Assembly (NCBI GenBank): GCA_002352605.1
Contig: DEIP01000057.1
Span: forward strand, 1-33,268
Direction of reading: 5' to 3'
Source of the DNA: Desulfobacteraceae bacterium UBA2771
GTDB taxonomy: Bacteria; Desulfobacterota; Desulfobacteria; Desulfobacterales; Desulfosarcinaceae
Length of the DNA: 33,268 bases
In this document: positions 16,476-25,142 of the stretch, one piece after another
Position numbering within the stretch: the stretch's first letter is position 1
Layout: every line of letters begins with the position of its first letter
Made by a program: the position numbers and the translations under genes
Notes under the pieces: model-generated
Seen by the model: the letters and a program-made list of their open reading frames with translations, nothing else
Databases searched by the model: none
What the model was told of the DNA's origin: nothing

Positions 16476-17279
16476 ATGAATCAAAAAATTCGCATCGGCG
16501 CACTGATTTCAGGAGGCGGGACCAACTTGCAGGCCATTATCGATGCCTGTGAAGACGGCCGTATCGATGGGGAAATGGCCTTTGTGGGATCGGATCAATC
16601 CGGGGTGAAGGGCCTTGAGCGGGCGAATAAACACGACATCCCCGGCTTCGTGGTGGAATACGGGCCCTTGATCCAGACCTATCGGCGGGATCCGGCGAAA
16701 TTGATGCTTCCTGAGGATTTCGATCTATCGGAGATACTTGCCAGACAGCACCTGTTTCCCGCCGATTCCTCCGAAGACCGGATCCGGGCATTTTTTTGCA
16801 CCCGTGCCGCCGCCGAGCGCCGCCTGTTGTCTGAAATAGACGCCCGCGGCCCGCTGGACCTGCTGGTCCTGGCTGGTTTCATGCGCAACCTGACCCCCTA
16901 CTTTATCGACCGATTCAACACCGATCCACGCAATCCGCGCATCATGAACATCCATCCGGCCATTTTGCCTTCATTTCCAGGCGTCGACGGCTATGGAGAC
17001 ACTTTCCGTTACGGGTGCAAGGTGGGGGGATGCACGGTTCATTTCATCGATTACGGGGAGGATTCGGGCCCGATCGTCGGCCAGCGGACCTTTCCCATCC
17101 TGGAAACGGACACCCTGGACGACGTGAAGCGCAAGGGGCTGGAACAGGAGTGGCTGCTCTATCCCGAATGCATCCAGAACTTTGCCCGGGGACGCGTAAA
17201 CACCGTTAAAATGACCCACCGCCTCGACGACGGCCAGGTCTGCCGGCGCACCGTGGTAAAAATTGCTCAAACCGATTGA
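16476..17279 (+). CDS. purN: Phosphoribosylglycinamide formyltransferase (PurN-like) with an internal insertion
   Basis: PurN transfers a formyl group from 10-formyl-THF to GAR in purine synthesis. The N-terminal nucleotide-phosphate fold ALISGGGTNLQAIIDAC, LVLAGFMRNLTPYF and the catalytic segment MNIHPAILPSFPG (Asn158, His160) are present. The late catalytic aspartate is in EDSGPI (about 196). At 267 aa it is longer than the ~212-aa E. coli enzyme. The excess is mainly one block at about residues 63-112 between the two halves of the fold (IQTYRRDPAKLMLPEDFDL and onward). The loop after the catalytic histidine reads FPGVDGYGDTFRYG, unlike the LHTHRQALENG form. Another formyltransferase specificity is possible, though PurN is the best call. 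SD AAGGAG is present. Confidence 0.85.
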   Translation: MNQKIRIGALISGGGTNLQAIIDACEDGRIDGEMAFVGSDQSGVKGLERANKHDIPGFVVEYGPLIQTYRRDPAKLMLPEDFDLSEILARQHLFPADSSEDRIRAFFCTRAAAERRLLSEIDARGPLDLLVLAGFMRNLTPYFIDRFNTDPRNPRIMNIHPAILPSFPGVDGYGDTFRYGCKVGGCTVHFIDYGEDSGPIVGQRTFPILETDTLDDVKRKGLEQEWLLYPECIQNFARGRVNTVKMTHRLDDGQVCRRTVVKIAQTD

Positions 17280-17290
17280 AGGGATTGATA

Positions 17291-18460
17291 TTAAATGTAA
17301 TTCATCATCATGGGGATGGCCACGAAGGTACCAACGGCGCTGCCCAGGTTGGTAAACACCACCACCAACAGAATGCGGGTGACCTTATTGCGCCAGAAGC
17401 CTTTGACCGAGAGGATATCGGTGGGCAGGCTTTCGAAATCCTTGACCTTGGGTTTGGACGAAAAGGCCTCCACCAGGCCCGACACCCACCCGGCGGCAAT
17501 CATGGGGTTGAGGGAAGTCAACGGTGCCGCCAGGATGGACGATAGGATCGTCAGCGGGTGGCCCAGGGCGATCAAGGCACCCAGTCCGGCCAGAAAGCCG
17601 TTGGCCAGCACCCACCAGGTGACCATGTCGGTGCCGGCATCGATGCCGCCACGGAAAAAACCATAAATGACCAACGCGCAGATACAAAAGGGAATAAACC
17701 ATTTCAGGAATCCCGACAGCGGGCTTTTGGGGGGCAATGTCTCCAATGATTTCAAGTCGATGGGCTGATTCCAGTACCGCTTCATTCCCGGCACGTGGCC
17801 GGCGCCCACCACGGCGACAATGGTCTGCCCGGGTGCCTCCCGGATCTTTTCCGTCAGATAGCGATCCCGTTCATCGATGAGGCTGGTGCGCACCCGGGGC
17901 ATGGATCTGCCCAGCTCGTCCAGGATCGAGGCCAGCATGTCCTGCTGCTTCATCTTTTCCACATCCGCTTCGCTGATCTCGTCCACCTCCCCTAAGGAGA
18001 GGATCAACTGGAAAATCAGCTTGACCTTGCCCCACAGCCCCATGTTGCGCCAGGTCCGCGACAGGGTGATGCGGATATCCCGATCCGCCAAATGAACGGC
18101 GGCACCCACGGCTTCGGCCGAATTCATGGCCTGGATCATCTCCTGGCCGGGGGAAACCTCGAGCCGATCGGCAATGCGTTTTTGAAAGGATGCCAACATC
18201 AGGTTGGAAAGCAGGAGAGAGGCCTTTTTCTCTTTGATTACCTTGATGATGTCCATCTCCTGCCAGCGGTCCTTCTGGCGGATGGCCTGGGCCCGACTTT
18301 CGCAAAGCTCCACGCAGACCGTGTCGGGCCGGACGTCGTCGATAACGGCTTCGACCAGATCCACGCTCTCCTTGGACACATGGGCGGTGCCCACCAGGAT
18401 GATCCGTTTTCCTTCATGATCCAGGTGGTGGATCATCTCGCTGTTGAGTTTATCGTCCAT
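17291..18460 (-). CDS. TraB/PrgY-family membrane protein (putative Tiki-like metalloprotease fold)
   Basis: The N-terminal soluble domain (about 1-245) carries the family's paired GxxH motifs, GTAHVS (24-29) and VGAGHVPG (near 225), plus VELCESR with the conserved glutamate and arginine (51, 56). This motif set is shared by the TraB/PrgY/Tiki superfamily, proposed to be metalloproteases; enterococcal PrgY reduces sex-pheromone activity. The C-terminal part (about 255-389) has roughly four hydrophobic membrane segments, ending VAIPMMMNYI. Nothing suggests a pheromone or plasmid here, so the cellular role is unknown. It converges on purN with an 11-bp gap and diverges from the MoxR-type ATPase gene. 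A strong promoter lies upstream. Confidence 0.9.
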   Translation of the reverse strand: MDDKLNSEMIHHLDHEGKRIILVGTAHVSKESVDLVEAVIDDVRPDTVCVELCESRAQAIRQKDRWQEMDIIKVIKEKKASLLLSNLMLASFQKRIADRLEVSPGQEMIQAMNSAEAVGAAVHLADRDIRITLSRTWRNMGLWGKVKLIFQLILSLGEVDEISEADVEKMKQQDMLASILDELGRSMPRVRTSLIDERDRYLTEKIREAPGQTIVAVVGAGHVPGMKRYWNQPIDLKSLETLPPKSPLSGFLKWFIPFCICALVIYGFFRGGIDAGTDMVTWWVLANGFLAGLGALIALGHPLTILSSILAAPLTSLNPMIAAGWVSGLVEAFSSKPKVKDFESLPTDILSVKGFWRNKVTRILLVVVFTNLGSAVGTFVAIPMMMNYI

Positions 18461-18501
18461 CGAATATATGCTGCTTTCTTTAGGCGGTTAAATGCTGAGC
18501 C

Positions 18502-18529
18502 AATATATATGCTCTGTCGGTGATGTCAA
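18502..18529 (-). promoter_or_regulatory. Sigma-70-type promoter for the TraB-family gene
   Basis: The minus strand has a perfect TTGACA (18529-18524), a 16-nt spacer and TATATT (18507-18502, 5 of 6). Transcription would start near 18495, about 35 nt before the ATG at 18460. The element sits in the 156-bp gap shared with the divergent MoxR-type gene, for which no comparably good promoter was found. Confidence 0.65.
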
Positions 18530-18616
18530 ATATTGATTGCCGACGCGTTGCGCCGCCGGAAGCGATTTGCCGGCATCCGTGGCGCCGGTGCAAAGGAAAC
18601 GAGGCTGGATGATCTG

Positions 18617-19429
18617 ATGCAGGAAAATAGCACTTCGAAAAACCCGTACACCATCGACACCGAACCGTTTTACCTGGACACCGGCGAGGAGATCCGCATG
18701 TTTGAAGCGGCGGCATCGGCGCGTCTGCCCGTCATGCTCAAAGGTCCTACCGGGTGCGGAAAGACCCGTTTCGTGGAACACATGGCCTTCCGGCTCAAGC
18801 GTCCCCTGATCACCGTGGCCTGCCACGAGGACCTGTTCGCCTCGGACCTTATCGGCCGTTACCTGCTCAAAGACGATGAAACCGTTTGGGTGGACGGCCC
18901 CCTGACCCGGGCCGTTCGCATGGGGGCCATCTGCTATCTGGACGAAGTGGTCGAAGCCCGCAAAGACACCACCGTGGTCATCCATCCGCTGACGGACAAC
19001 CGCCGAACCCTCTCCATCGACAAGAAAGGGGAGGTGGTCCAGGCCCATCCTGATTTTCTCATGGTGATCTCCTACAACCCGGGTTACCAGTCGGTTCTCA
19101 AAGACCTCAAGCAGAGCACCCGCCAGCGCTTCGTGGCCCTATCCTTCGACTATCCGGAGCCGGACGACGAATCCCGGATCGTGGCCGTCGAAGGAAACGT
19201 GGACGCGGATACGGCTGCACGCTTGGTCACCCTGGCCGGCAAGATCCGCAATATCCGGGAACACGGCCTCACCGAAGGGGCCTCCACCCGTCTGCTCATC
19301 TATGCCGCCGGCCTCATCCGCTGTGGTATCGCTTTTAAAGCGGCCTGTATCGCATCCCTGTGTCAGCCGCTCACCGATGACGACCGGTTACAGGAAACCC
19401 TCAACGACCTCATCGACGATCTACTATAA
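18617..19429 (+). CDS. MoxR-type AAA+ ATPase, CbbQ/NorQ family
   Basis: A 270-residue AAA+ ATPase. Walker A is GPTGCGKT (43-50) and Walker B is ICYLDE (105-110); the pre-sensor SYNPGYQSVLKDLKQSTRQRFVAL and the C-terminal helical lid match CbbQ/NorQ. Family members act with a VWA partner (CbbO/NorD) as ATP-driven activases or chaperones, for example on Rubisco or nitric oxide reductase. ATG at 18617 is preferred because homology and usual length begin there; the frame extends to a TTG at 18533 with low-quality sequence. GAGG lies 12 nt upstream. The VWA partner starts one base after the stop. No nor, cbb or other known client gene is within the window, so its substrate is unknown. Confidence 0.9.
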   Translation: MQENSTSKNPYTIDTEPFYLDTGEEIRMFEAAASARLPVMLKGPTGCGKTRFVEHMAFRLKRPLITVACHEDLFASDLIGRYLLKDDETVWVDGPLTRAVRMGAICYLDEVVEARKDTTVVIHPLTDNRRTLSIDKKGEVVQAHPDFLMVISYNPGYQSVLKDLKQSTRQRFVALSFDYPEPDDESRIVAVEGNVDADTAARLVTLAGKIRNIREHGLTEGASTRLLIYAAGLIRCGIAFKAACIASLCQPLTDDDRLQETLNDLIDDLL

Positions 19430-19430
19430 T

Positions 19431-22181
19431 ATGGATCCGGCCCTACCCCCCTCCCCTGACCCGACGGTGCGGCGGCTCATGGACCATCTGGCCATTGCCG
19501 ATCCGCAGGCCGCAAAGCGGATGAACGGCCATCTGGCCGGTTCGGAATCGTCCGTGCGCGTCCTTCACCTTGGCCGGGTGGTGGAGGAGGTGATTGACGC
19601 CCTGGCCGTCGAGATCACCTTCGGGCGCGACCTGGCCGACGGCATGGGCCGGATACTGGCCGGCGGCACCCCGGCCGACCTGGATCGCTACCGCGGCATG
19701 GTAAACACCGCCGTCACCCGAGGCCCCACCCTGGCCGCGCTCTTTGCCCGACACCTGGTACCGGTGTTGACCTGCGGTGATGCCCGCCTTGCGGACCGGT
19801 TCGAAACGACCACGCGTATCATGATGCAAAAAGGCACCTATACCCTCAAAGCCCCGCTGGAAGCCCTCTCCACGCTGATCGAAAAAAAGGAGATAGCCTG
19901 CGCCCACGCCTTTCTCGATCTTCTGAGCACAACCTATGCACTGGAAACCTCTTACAATCGAACGGTATATCTGACCCACACCCTGCCCCGCGCCGTGAAC
20001 GGATTTGTCACTGCACGCCGGTTGTGGCAGATTCGGGGATTGATGCGTATCATCCGGGTGGATGAACGGCTGGCCGACGATTACCTCCAGGGCTTGGCGT
20101 CGGGCCTTGACCTGCTGTCGGAAGCGGCCCTGAACCTATTTCTGGATCTGGCCATCCGGCGGCATCGACAGAACCCGGATCTGGGGACCCGATTCCTTTC
20201 CCTCGAATCCAAGCAGGCGATTGAAACTTGCCGTGCATTCCAGGTGGCCGTCCCCTTGGCGGCGGTCCGGCCCAGGCTGGAGCGCTACCTGCGTGCCCGC
20301 ACCGGACTGGCCGTGGCCATCCGCCCCCTCTCTGCACTACCGGGAAAAAAGCCCGACAGGGATAGGCCTGAACCGTTGGTTCGATGCGATGGTCGGGTCA
20401 TCTACCTGCCCGACGAGATTGACCTCATGGATCGACGAACGGACAACACCGCCCTTTACCAGCTGCTGGCCGGGTTGGAAGCCGGCGCCATCGAATTTGG
20501 TACCTATGACCTGGATGTGGAAAAAGTGCTGGATACCGCAGGTGCCGCCCCACCGCCGGACGCCACGGAAACTCATACGGCGGAATCCGACTTGGCCCGT
20601 TTTCTGCGCGGGTTCGCGCATCCGGACCTGGCTCTGGACCTGTTCACCCTCTTCGAGCACGGCCGGATCGCCCGCCGGGTAAGCCGGTACTATCCGGGCC
20701 TGTTTCGACGGCTCACCAAGGCCCTCACCGACGGCCATATGCAGGCCAAAACGGGACACCGGATCGGCGGCACATGGCTGCCCCTCTACCGGCATTTGGT
20801 GATGAATGAAGCACTGGCGCCGGATCCGGCCTTGAATTCGACGGTTCGAACCATGGTGAATCGCTTCAACCGGATGACCGAGTCGGGAAACGACACGGTG
20901 GAAAGCAGCGCCCGGCTGGTCATGCAATGCTGTGCGAACCTATCCAGCCACACCAACGCTACGGCAACGTCCGCCTTTCGCCCCCTGTCCCTGCCTTTCG
21001 GTCGCCGGCTGGAGCCCGCATTTTTCGGTCCGTTTCACAGCACCTATCACCGTCTGGCGACGGAAATCCACAAGTGTCTGACACAACGGAATATTCGGGT
21101 CTACCGGTCGGACGTCCGGCGTCTTCTCGTGGGGCAAAATGGTCAGGTGTCGGCAACGGATATCCGCTCGCTGATCGTGACACCGTCGACCGCCACCGTC
21201 GCAGCCCTCGACCTTTGCCGGCCGGATCTGGCGGCCTTGATGTGCAAACACGGCCTCGGACGGTCGGCGGAGGGAACGGACGGTGCCCACGCCTTTCGCT
21301 ACCGGGAGTGGGACGGGTGCATGGGCGACTATCTCCCGAACCGGGTCTTGGTCCGGGAACGTGAAATCAAAGGGTCCGATCTCGCGTTCTACCGACAGAC
21401 CCTCGATGATTTTCGAGGGCTGGTCAAGCGCATCCGCTACGCCTTCGAGCTACTGCGCCCCGAGGAGATGACCATTTTGCGCCAGTGGCGGGAAGGAGAT
21501 GCTTTCGACTACCGGGCCCTGCTGGACTATGCCCTGGATAAGCGGGCCGGTCTGATGCCTTCGGATCGTTTGTTCATCAAGCGAATGAAGCGGGTGAGAG
21601 ATGTGGCCACCCTGCTGCTGGTTGACCTGTCCCGGTCCACGGCCAACTCCGTGGATGATCGGGACACCCGCGTACTGGATGTGGAAAAGCAGGCTATCGT
21701 ATTGCTCTGCGAGGCCTTGAACGTAGTGGGAGACCGATTCGCCATCGCCGGTTTTTCCGGCACCGGCCCGTTGGGCGTCGATTATTACCGCATCAAGGAC
21801 TTGGACACCCCTTTTGACGATGGCGTAAAAGGACGCATCGGCGCCATGGCCCCCCAGCGCAGTACGCGCATGGGGGCGGCCATCCGCCATGCCACGGCCC
21901 TGCTTTCGCCGGTGCCGGCCCGGGTACGGCTGATCATCATCCTGGGAGACGGGTTTCCCAACGACCTGGCCTACAAGGGGTCCTACGCGGTGGAGGATAC
22001 CCGCCGGGCGATCATGGAGGCCCGGACCGCGGCCATCCACGTCAAGGCCATCACCGTCAACGTCAGCGACAACGGACAATTGGACCGGCTCTACGGCGGC
22101 GCCCACCATACCCTCATCGGAAATGTCCGCGATCTGCCGGACAAGCTGGTAAGGGTTTACAGCGCGCTGACCCGGCATTAG
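19431..22181 (+). CDS. Large VWA-domain protein, NorD/CbbO-like partner of the MoxR ATPase
   Basis: A 916-residue cytosolic protein. The C-terminal ~190 residues form a von Willebrand A domain with an intact metal-ion adhesion site: DLSRS (Asp732, Ser734, Ser736), the SGTG segment, and ILGDGFPND. This matches the C-terminal VWA of NorD/CbbO. The long N-terminal part is helix-rich, with repeated LDLFLDLA-like and AALFARHLVP-like segments but no domain I can name, and it looks longer than common NorD proteins (about 600-650) and CbbO (about 750-800). Its ATG follows the ATPase stop by one base with no SD, so translation is probably coupled. In-frame ORF upstream (to 19302) overlaps the ATPase and is not supported. 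It probably forms a complex with the ATPase; client unknown. Confidence 0.87.
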   Translation: MDPALPPSPDPTVRRLMDHLAIADPQAAKRMNGHLAGSESSVRVLHLGRVVEEVIDALAVEITFGRDLADGMGRILAGGTPADLDRYRGMVNTAVTRGPTLAALFARHLVPVLTCGDARLADRFETTTRIMMQKGTYTLKAPLEALSTLIEKKEIACAHAFLDLLSTTYALETSYNRTVYLTHTLPRAVNGFVTARRLWQIRGLMRIIRVDERLADDYLQGLASGLDLLSEAALNLFLDLAIRRHRQNPDLGTRFLSLESKQAIETCRAFQVAVPLAAVRPRLERYLRARTGLAVAIRPLSALPGKKPDRDRPEPLVRCDGRVIYLPDEIDLMDRRTDNTALYQLLAGLEAGAIEFGTYDLDVEKVLDTAGAAPPPDATETHTAESDLARFLRGFAHPDLALDLFTLFEHGRIARRVSRYYPGLFRRLTKALTDGHMQAKTGHRIGGTWLPLYRHLVMNEALAPDPALNSTVRTMVNRFNRMTESGNDTVESSARLVMQCCANLSSHTNATATSAFRPLSLPFGRRLEPAFFGPFHSTYHRLATEIHKCLTQRNIRVYRSDVRRLLVGQNGQVSATDIRSLIVTPSTATVAALDLCRPDLAALMCKHGLGRSAEGTDGAHAFRYREWDGCMGDYLPNRVLVREREIKGSDLAFYRQTLDDFRGLVKRIRYAFELLRPEEMTILRQWREGDAFDYRALLDYALDKRAGLMPSDRLFIKRMKRVRDVATLLLVDLSRSTANSVDDRDTRVLDVEKQAIVLLCEALNVVGDRFAIAGFSGTGPLGVDYYRIKDLDTPFDDGVKGRIGAMAPQRSTRMGAAIRHATALLSPVPARVRLIIILGDGFPNDLAYKGSYAVEDTRRAIMEARTAAIHVKAITVNVSDNGQLDRLYGGAHHTLIGNVRDLPDKLVRVYSALTRH

Positions 22182-22202
22182 AATGGGTGAAAAGGAGCGC
22201 TT

Positions 22203-22643
22203 TTGAAAATCTTCGACGACGTCTTATACTGGGACGGGTATGGCGGAAAATTTAACCTGGCTGCCGGGCGTTGCCGGCTGCGCCTGTTTGACCTGTCCAG
22301 GGACGACAGTGCGGGGGTGCCTCGACTCAAGCCCATCATCGCCGTGGTTTCCGACCTGCCCGGCGACAAGCTGCACACGTTGAAAAAGGTATCCGTGCGG
22401 GCATGCATCGGCCACGTGGCCACCACCATCACCCACCGGTTCAAGCAGGACCACAGCCGCATGGTGCTGGTCGAGTACTGCCGCCGGCAGACCTACGGCC
22501 GGCGGTCCGAGAGAGTCATTCCGGAAAAGTACGACGTGGTGGATCTGCAATGGCATGGAGACAAGGCCATGTTTCCCCGCTGGCGTCCCCTGAAGCCGCC
22601 CCTGCTGGACATGGTTCGTTCCCTGGTCGCCGACAACCCATAG
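22203..22643 (+). CDS. Conserved-looking small protein of unknown function, third gene of the MoxR-VWA group
   Basis: I do not recognise this 146-residue protein. It starts at TTG 22203, supported by AAGGAG 5 nt upstream, and follows the VWA gene by 21 bp in the same direction. The sequence is basic and soluble-looking without signal peptide or membrane segment. Hydrophobic-aromatic N-terminus (KIFDDVLYWDGYGGKFNL) is followed by GRCRLRLFDLSRD, a central VSVRACIGHVATTITHRF and a C-terminal WHGDKAMFPRWRPLKPPLLDMV. No cysteine pair or metal motif stands out. Codon composition matches its neighbours. Position makes it a candidate accessory or client protein of the ATPase/VWA pair, by inference only. 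A tandem in-frame coding signal of this length with a good SD argues it is a real gene. Confidence 0.75.
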   Translation: MKIFDDVLYWDGYGGKFNLAAGRCRLRLFDLSRDDSAGVPRLKPIIAVVSDLPGDKLHTLKKVSVRACIGHVATTITHRFKQDHSRMVLVEYCRRQTYGRRSERVIPEKYDVVDLQWHGDKAMFPRWRPLKPPLLDMVRSLVADNP

Positions 22644-22699
22644 ATCCGATACCGAGACGTTTAAGACCAATAACCAATCAAGGCGGCCGGAAAACGGTC

Positions 22700-25111
22700 C
22701 TATGCCTGGCTGCTTGTCGATGCATCTAAAATATTTCTCATTTTTTCAGACAACAATTGAAGATCAAATGGCTTTTGAATAAAGCCGTTGCAGCCCCGTT
22801 CCAGAATCTCGGTGGCCTGTCCATTAATGCTGTAACCGCTGGACAGCAGCACTTGGATGCCGGGATTGATCGCCTTGAGCCGGTCATAGGTCCTGCCACC
22901 GCCCATCTCCGGCATAATCATGTCCAGAATAACCAGGCTGATCCGTTCGCGGTGGTCCCGGTAGACCGAAATGGCGCTTTTGCCGCCATCGGCCGTGAGG
23001 ACATCGTATCCCAGGGCACGGAGCATCGCCTGACCCACATCAACAATCAGTGGGTCGTCATCAACCAGCAAGATGGTCTCATGGCCTTTACGGGGCACCG
23101 CCGACCTGGCCGCGGCGGCATCGATCACTTCATCGATTGCCCTCAGGTAGATGTTGAAGGTGGAACCACGACCAATTTCACTATGCACGTCGATATGGCC
23201 CCCATGGTTTCTGATGATGCCGTATGCGGAAGCCAGCCCCAGGCCGGTGCCCCGCTTCATGGTTTTCGTGGTGAAAAAAGGATCGAAAATCCGCGCCATG
23301 GTAGCCTTGTCCATACCGATACCGGTGTCTCGAATGGAGATTCTCACGTATTTCCCAGGAGCGACCCGGTGCGCCAACGCCTGATGATCATCCAGCGTTT
23401 CGTTGGCCGTTTCCAGGTGGATACGGCCCCCCTCGGGCATGGCCTGCCAGGCATTGATGAACAGGTTGAGCAGCACCTGCTCGATCTGTCCCCGATCTAT
23501 GTTTACGGCCCACACATCCTCTTTATAATTGGGAATGATCCCGAGCTCCTGCCTGGTTCGACCGAACATCTCGGCGCTTTTTTTAATCAAGGCGTTGGTG
23601 TCGGTCGCTTTGACCTCATATTTTCCCTGCCGTGCAAAACCCAGCAGTTGCTGGGTGAGTCGGGTGCCACTGAGCACACAGTCCCCTATGGTGTCGAGCC
23701 GGCGGCGATGGTCATGGTCGGGCTCCATCTCCAGCGCCATCATGTCGGCGTTACCCTGGATGCCCATGAGCAGGTTGTTGAAATCGTGGGCGATACCACC
23801 TGCAAGGGTGCCGATGGCTTTCATCTTCTGGGCCTGAAAAAGCTGGTCCTGCAGCTGCTCTTTCTCCCTGATCATCTGCTTGCGTTCTTCGATTTCCTGC
23901 CGCAACCGGGCGTTGGTCTCAAACAATTCGGCCGTGCGCGCAGCCACCCGATCCTCCAACTGGTGATGGGATTGCCGGAGCGCCGCTTCGGCCTTTTTAC
24001 GTTTGGTGATGTCGCAGACATTGACCACCAGCCCGTGTACCGCCGGGTGGTCCAGCAGGTTTTTGCTGGTCGCCTCGATGGTTCGCAGGGAGCCGTCCCG
24101 GTGTCGAAAGCGCAGTTCCGTTGGTTGGGTGTGCGCATCGGTGGTATCGGATTCGATGCCCCTGGTGAACAGCATGTGGGCCCGGTCCAGATCCTCGGGG
24201 CAGACAAAATCGAAGGCCGGTCGACCCATCACCATATCCGGGGAATATCCGAAAATCCGCTCGATCGAAGGGCTCATATAGGTAATGCAGCCATCGACAT
24301 TCAAAATGGTGATAAGATCGTAAGTATTTTCGATCAGGGATCTAAAATGCGCTTCCCGCTGCCGCAGCGCGGTCAGCGTCTCCCGAAGTTGATCGGCCAT
24401 CCGGTTGAATACACGGGCAAGACGACCGAATTCATCCTGGGAAGAGATGGAAATACGCGTGTCGAGATTGCCCTTGCCAATCTGCTCGGAACCCACCGCC
24501 AAAAGCCGCAGCGGATTCGTGAACCGTCGGGCCAACAGCATCAATGCCCCGGCCATGACCGCAAACCCGACGATCCCGAGACCGACCAGATAGGGTTTCA
24601 TGCGGTCAGCGACCCCGTATACCTCCTGCTCGGGATCGCTGGCCAGGAGATACCATTCCCACGGCGCGAAGTAGTCGGCCAGGGCCAGGTTCTTTCCCGC
24701 CGGTGTCGGGTGGGTCAACCGGATTCGTTCCGGTTTGAGTTCCTTGAACCAAGTCTCCCGGCTCACATCCCGGCCCACCATGGCGGAATCCGGATGCATG
24801 GCGATGGTTCCTTGCCGGTCGATGGCAAAGATGCAGCCCAGCTTCCCCACCTCGATGGCCGACATGGCCGTGCCGGCGTCCATTTTGGCCTTGGCGATGC
24901 TGGCCGGGATATCCTCCAGGCCATAGCAATGCAGCATGTCATCCTGCCTGACGGCAACTCGAATGGCTTCGGAAAGGCGGTTGTCCAGCCAGGTTTCGGC
25001 CAGTCCCGTGAGTGCCGTATACGAAAAATGGAGGGTGATGCCGATGGTGGAAGAAAGCAGAACAAATACCAGAGGTAGCGTGGTCGTCAGAATTTTGGAA
25101 TAGGTGTTCAT
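22700..25111 (-). CDS. Membrane-bound hybrid histidine kinase (Cache-HAMP-PAS-HisKA-HATPase-REC)
   Basis: About 803 residues. One membrane helix (about 8-30) precedes a periplasmic Cache-like sensor (about 31-170, with CIFAIDRQGTIAMHPDSAMVGRD), a second helix (about 175-195), HAMP (to about 248), a PAS domain (about 255-370), a coiled coil, the HisKA phosphorylation motif GGIAHDFNNLL (His about 442), an ATPase domain (NLFINAWQAM, RDTGIGM, GTGLGLA) and a C-terminal receiver (ILLVDDDP, LVILDMIMP). All catalytic residues look intact. No DNA-binding output or response regulator gene adjoins it, so a phosphorelay to a protein encoded elsewhere is likely. It starts 31 bp after a solute-binding-protein gene, with AGGAA before the ATG, suggesting co-transcription and possibly functional pairing. 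Confidence 0.93.
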   Translation of the reverse strand: MNTYSKILTTTLPLVFVLLSSTIGITLHFSYTALTGLAETWLDNRLSEAIRVAVRQDDMLHCYGLEDIPASIAKAKMDAGTAMSAIEVGKLGCIFAIDRQGTIAMHPDSAMVGRDVSRETWFKELKPERIRLTHPTPAGKNLALADYFAPWEWYLLASDPEQEVYGVADRMKPYLVGLGIVGFAVMAGALMLLARRFTNPLRLLAVGSEQIGKGNLDTRISISSQDEFGRLARVFNRMADQLRETLTALRQREAHFRSLIENTYDLITILNVDGCITYMSPSIERIFGYSPDMVMGRPAFDFVCPEDLDRAHMLFTRGIESDTTDAHTQPTELRFRHRDGSLRTIEATSKNLLDHPAVHGLVVNVCDITKRKKAEAALRQSHHQLEDRVAARTAELFETNARLRQEIEERKQMIREKEQLQDQLFQAQKMKAIGTLAGGIAHDFNNLLMGIQGNADMMALEMEPDHDHRRRLDTIGDCVLSGTRLTQQLLGFARQGKYEVKATDTNALIKKSAEMFGRTRQELGIIPNYKEDVWAVNIDRGQIEQVLLNLFINAWQAMPEGGRIHLETANETLDDHQALAHRVAPGKYVRISIRDTGIGMDKATMARIFDPFFTTKTMKRGTGLGLASAYGIIRNHGGHIDVHSEIGRGSTFNIYLRAIDEVIDAAAARSAVPRKGHETILLVDDDPLIVDVGQAMLRALGYDVLTADGGKSAISVYRDHRERISLVILDMIMPEMGGGRTYDRLKAINPGIQVLLSSGYSINGQATEILERGCNGFIQKPFDLQLLSEKMRNILDASTSSQA

Positions 25112-25142
25112 CGATTGTTCCTGGTCAGTCGTGCCAAAAGAT

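Noticed and set aside
18501..18535. CAATAT and ATATTG as an inverted repeat in the TraB-MoxR gap.
   Set aside because: The arms are short AT-rich words that overlap the predicted -10 and -35 elements, so the promoter explains them.
22757..25078. Very long plus-strand open frame (773 codons) opposite the hybrid kinase gene.
   Set aside because: It is the antisense shadow of the kinase gene, which has clear domains; the translated product has no recognisable motif and is rich in shadow-type residues.
25117..25140. TGGCAC sequence on the minus strand resembling a sigma-54 -24 element upstream of the hybrid kinase.
   Set aside because: The expected TTGC -12 element is absent at the correct spacing. 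A similar TGGCAC at 29629 before the DUF4390 gene also lacks a -12 element.
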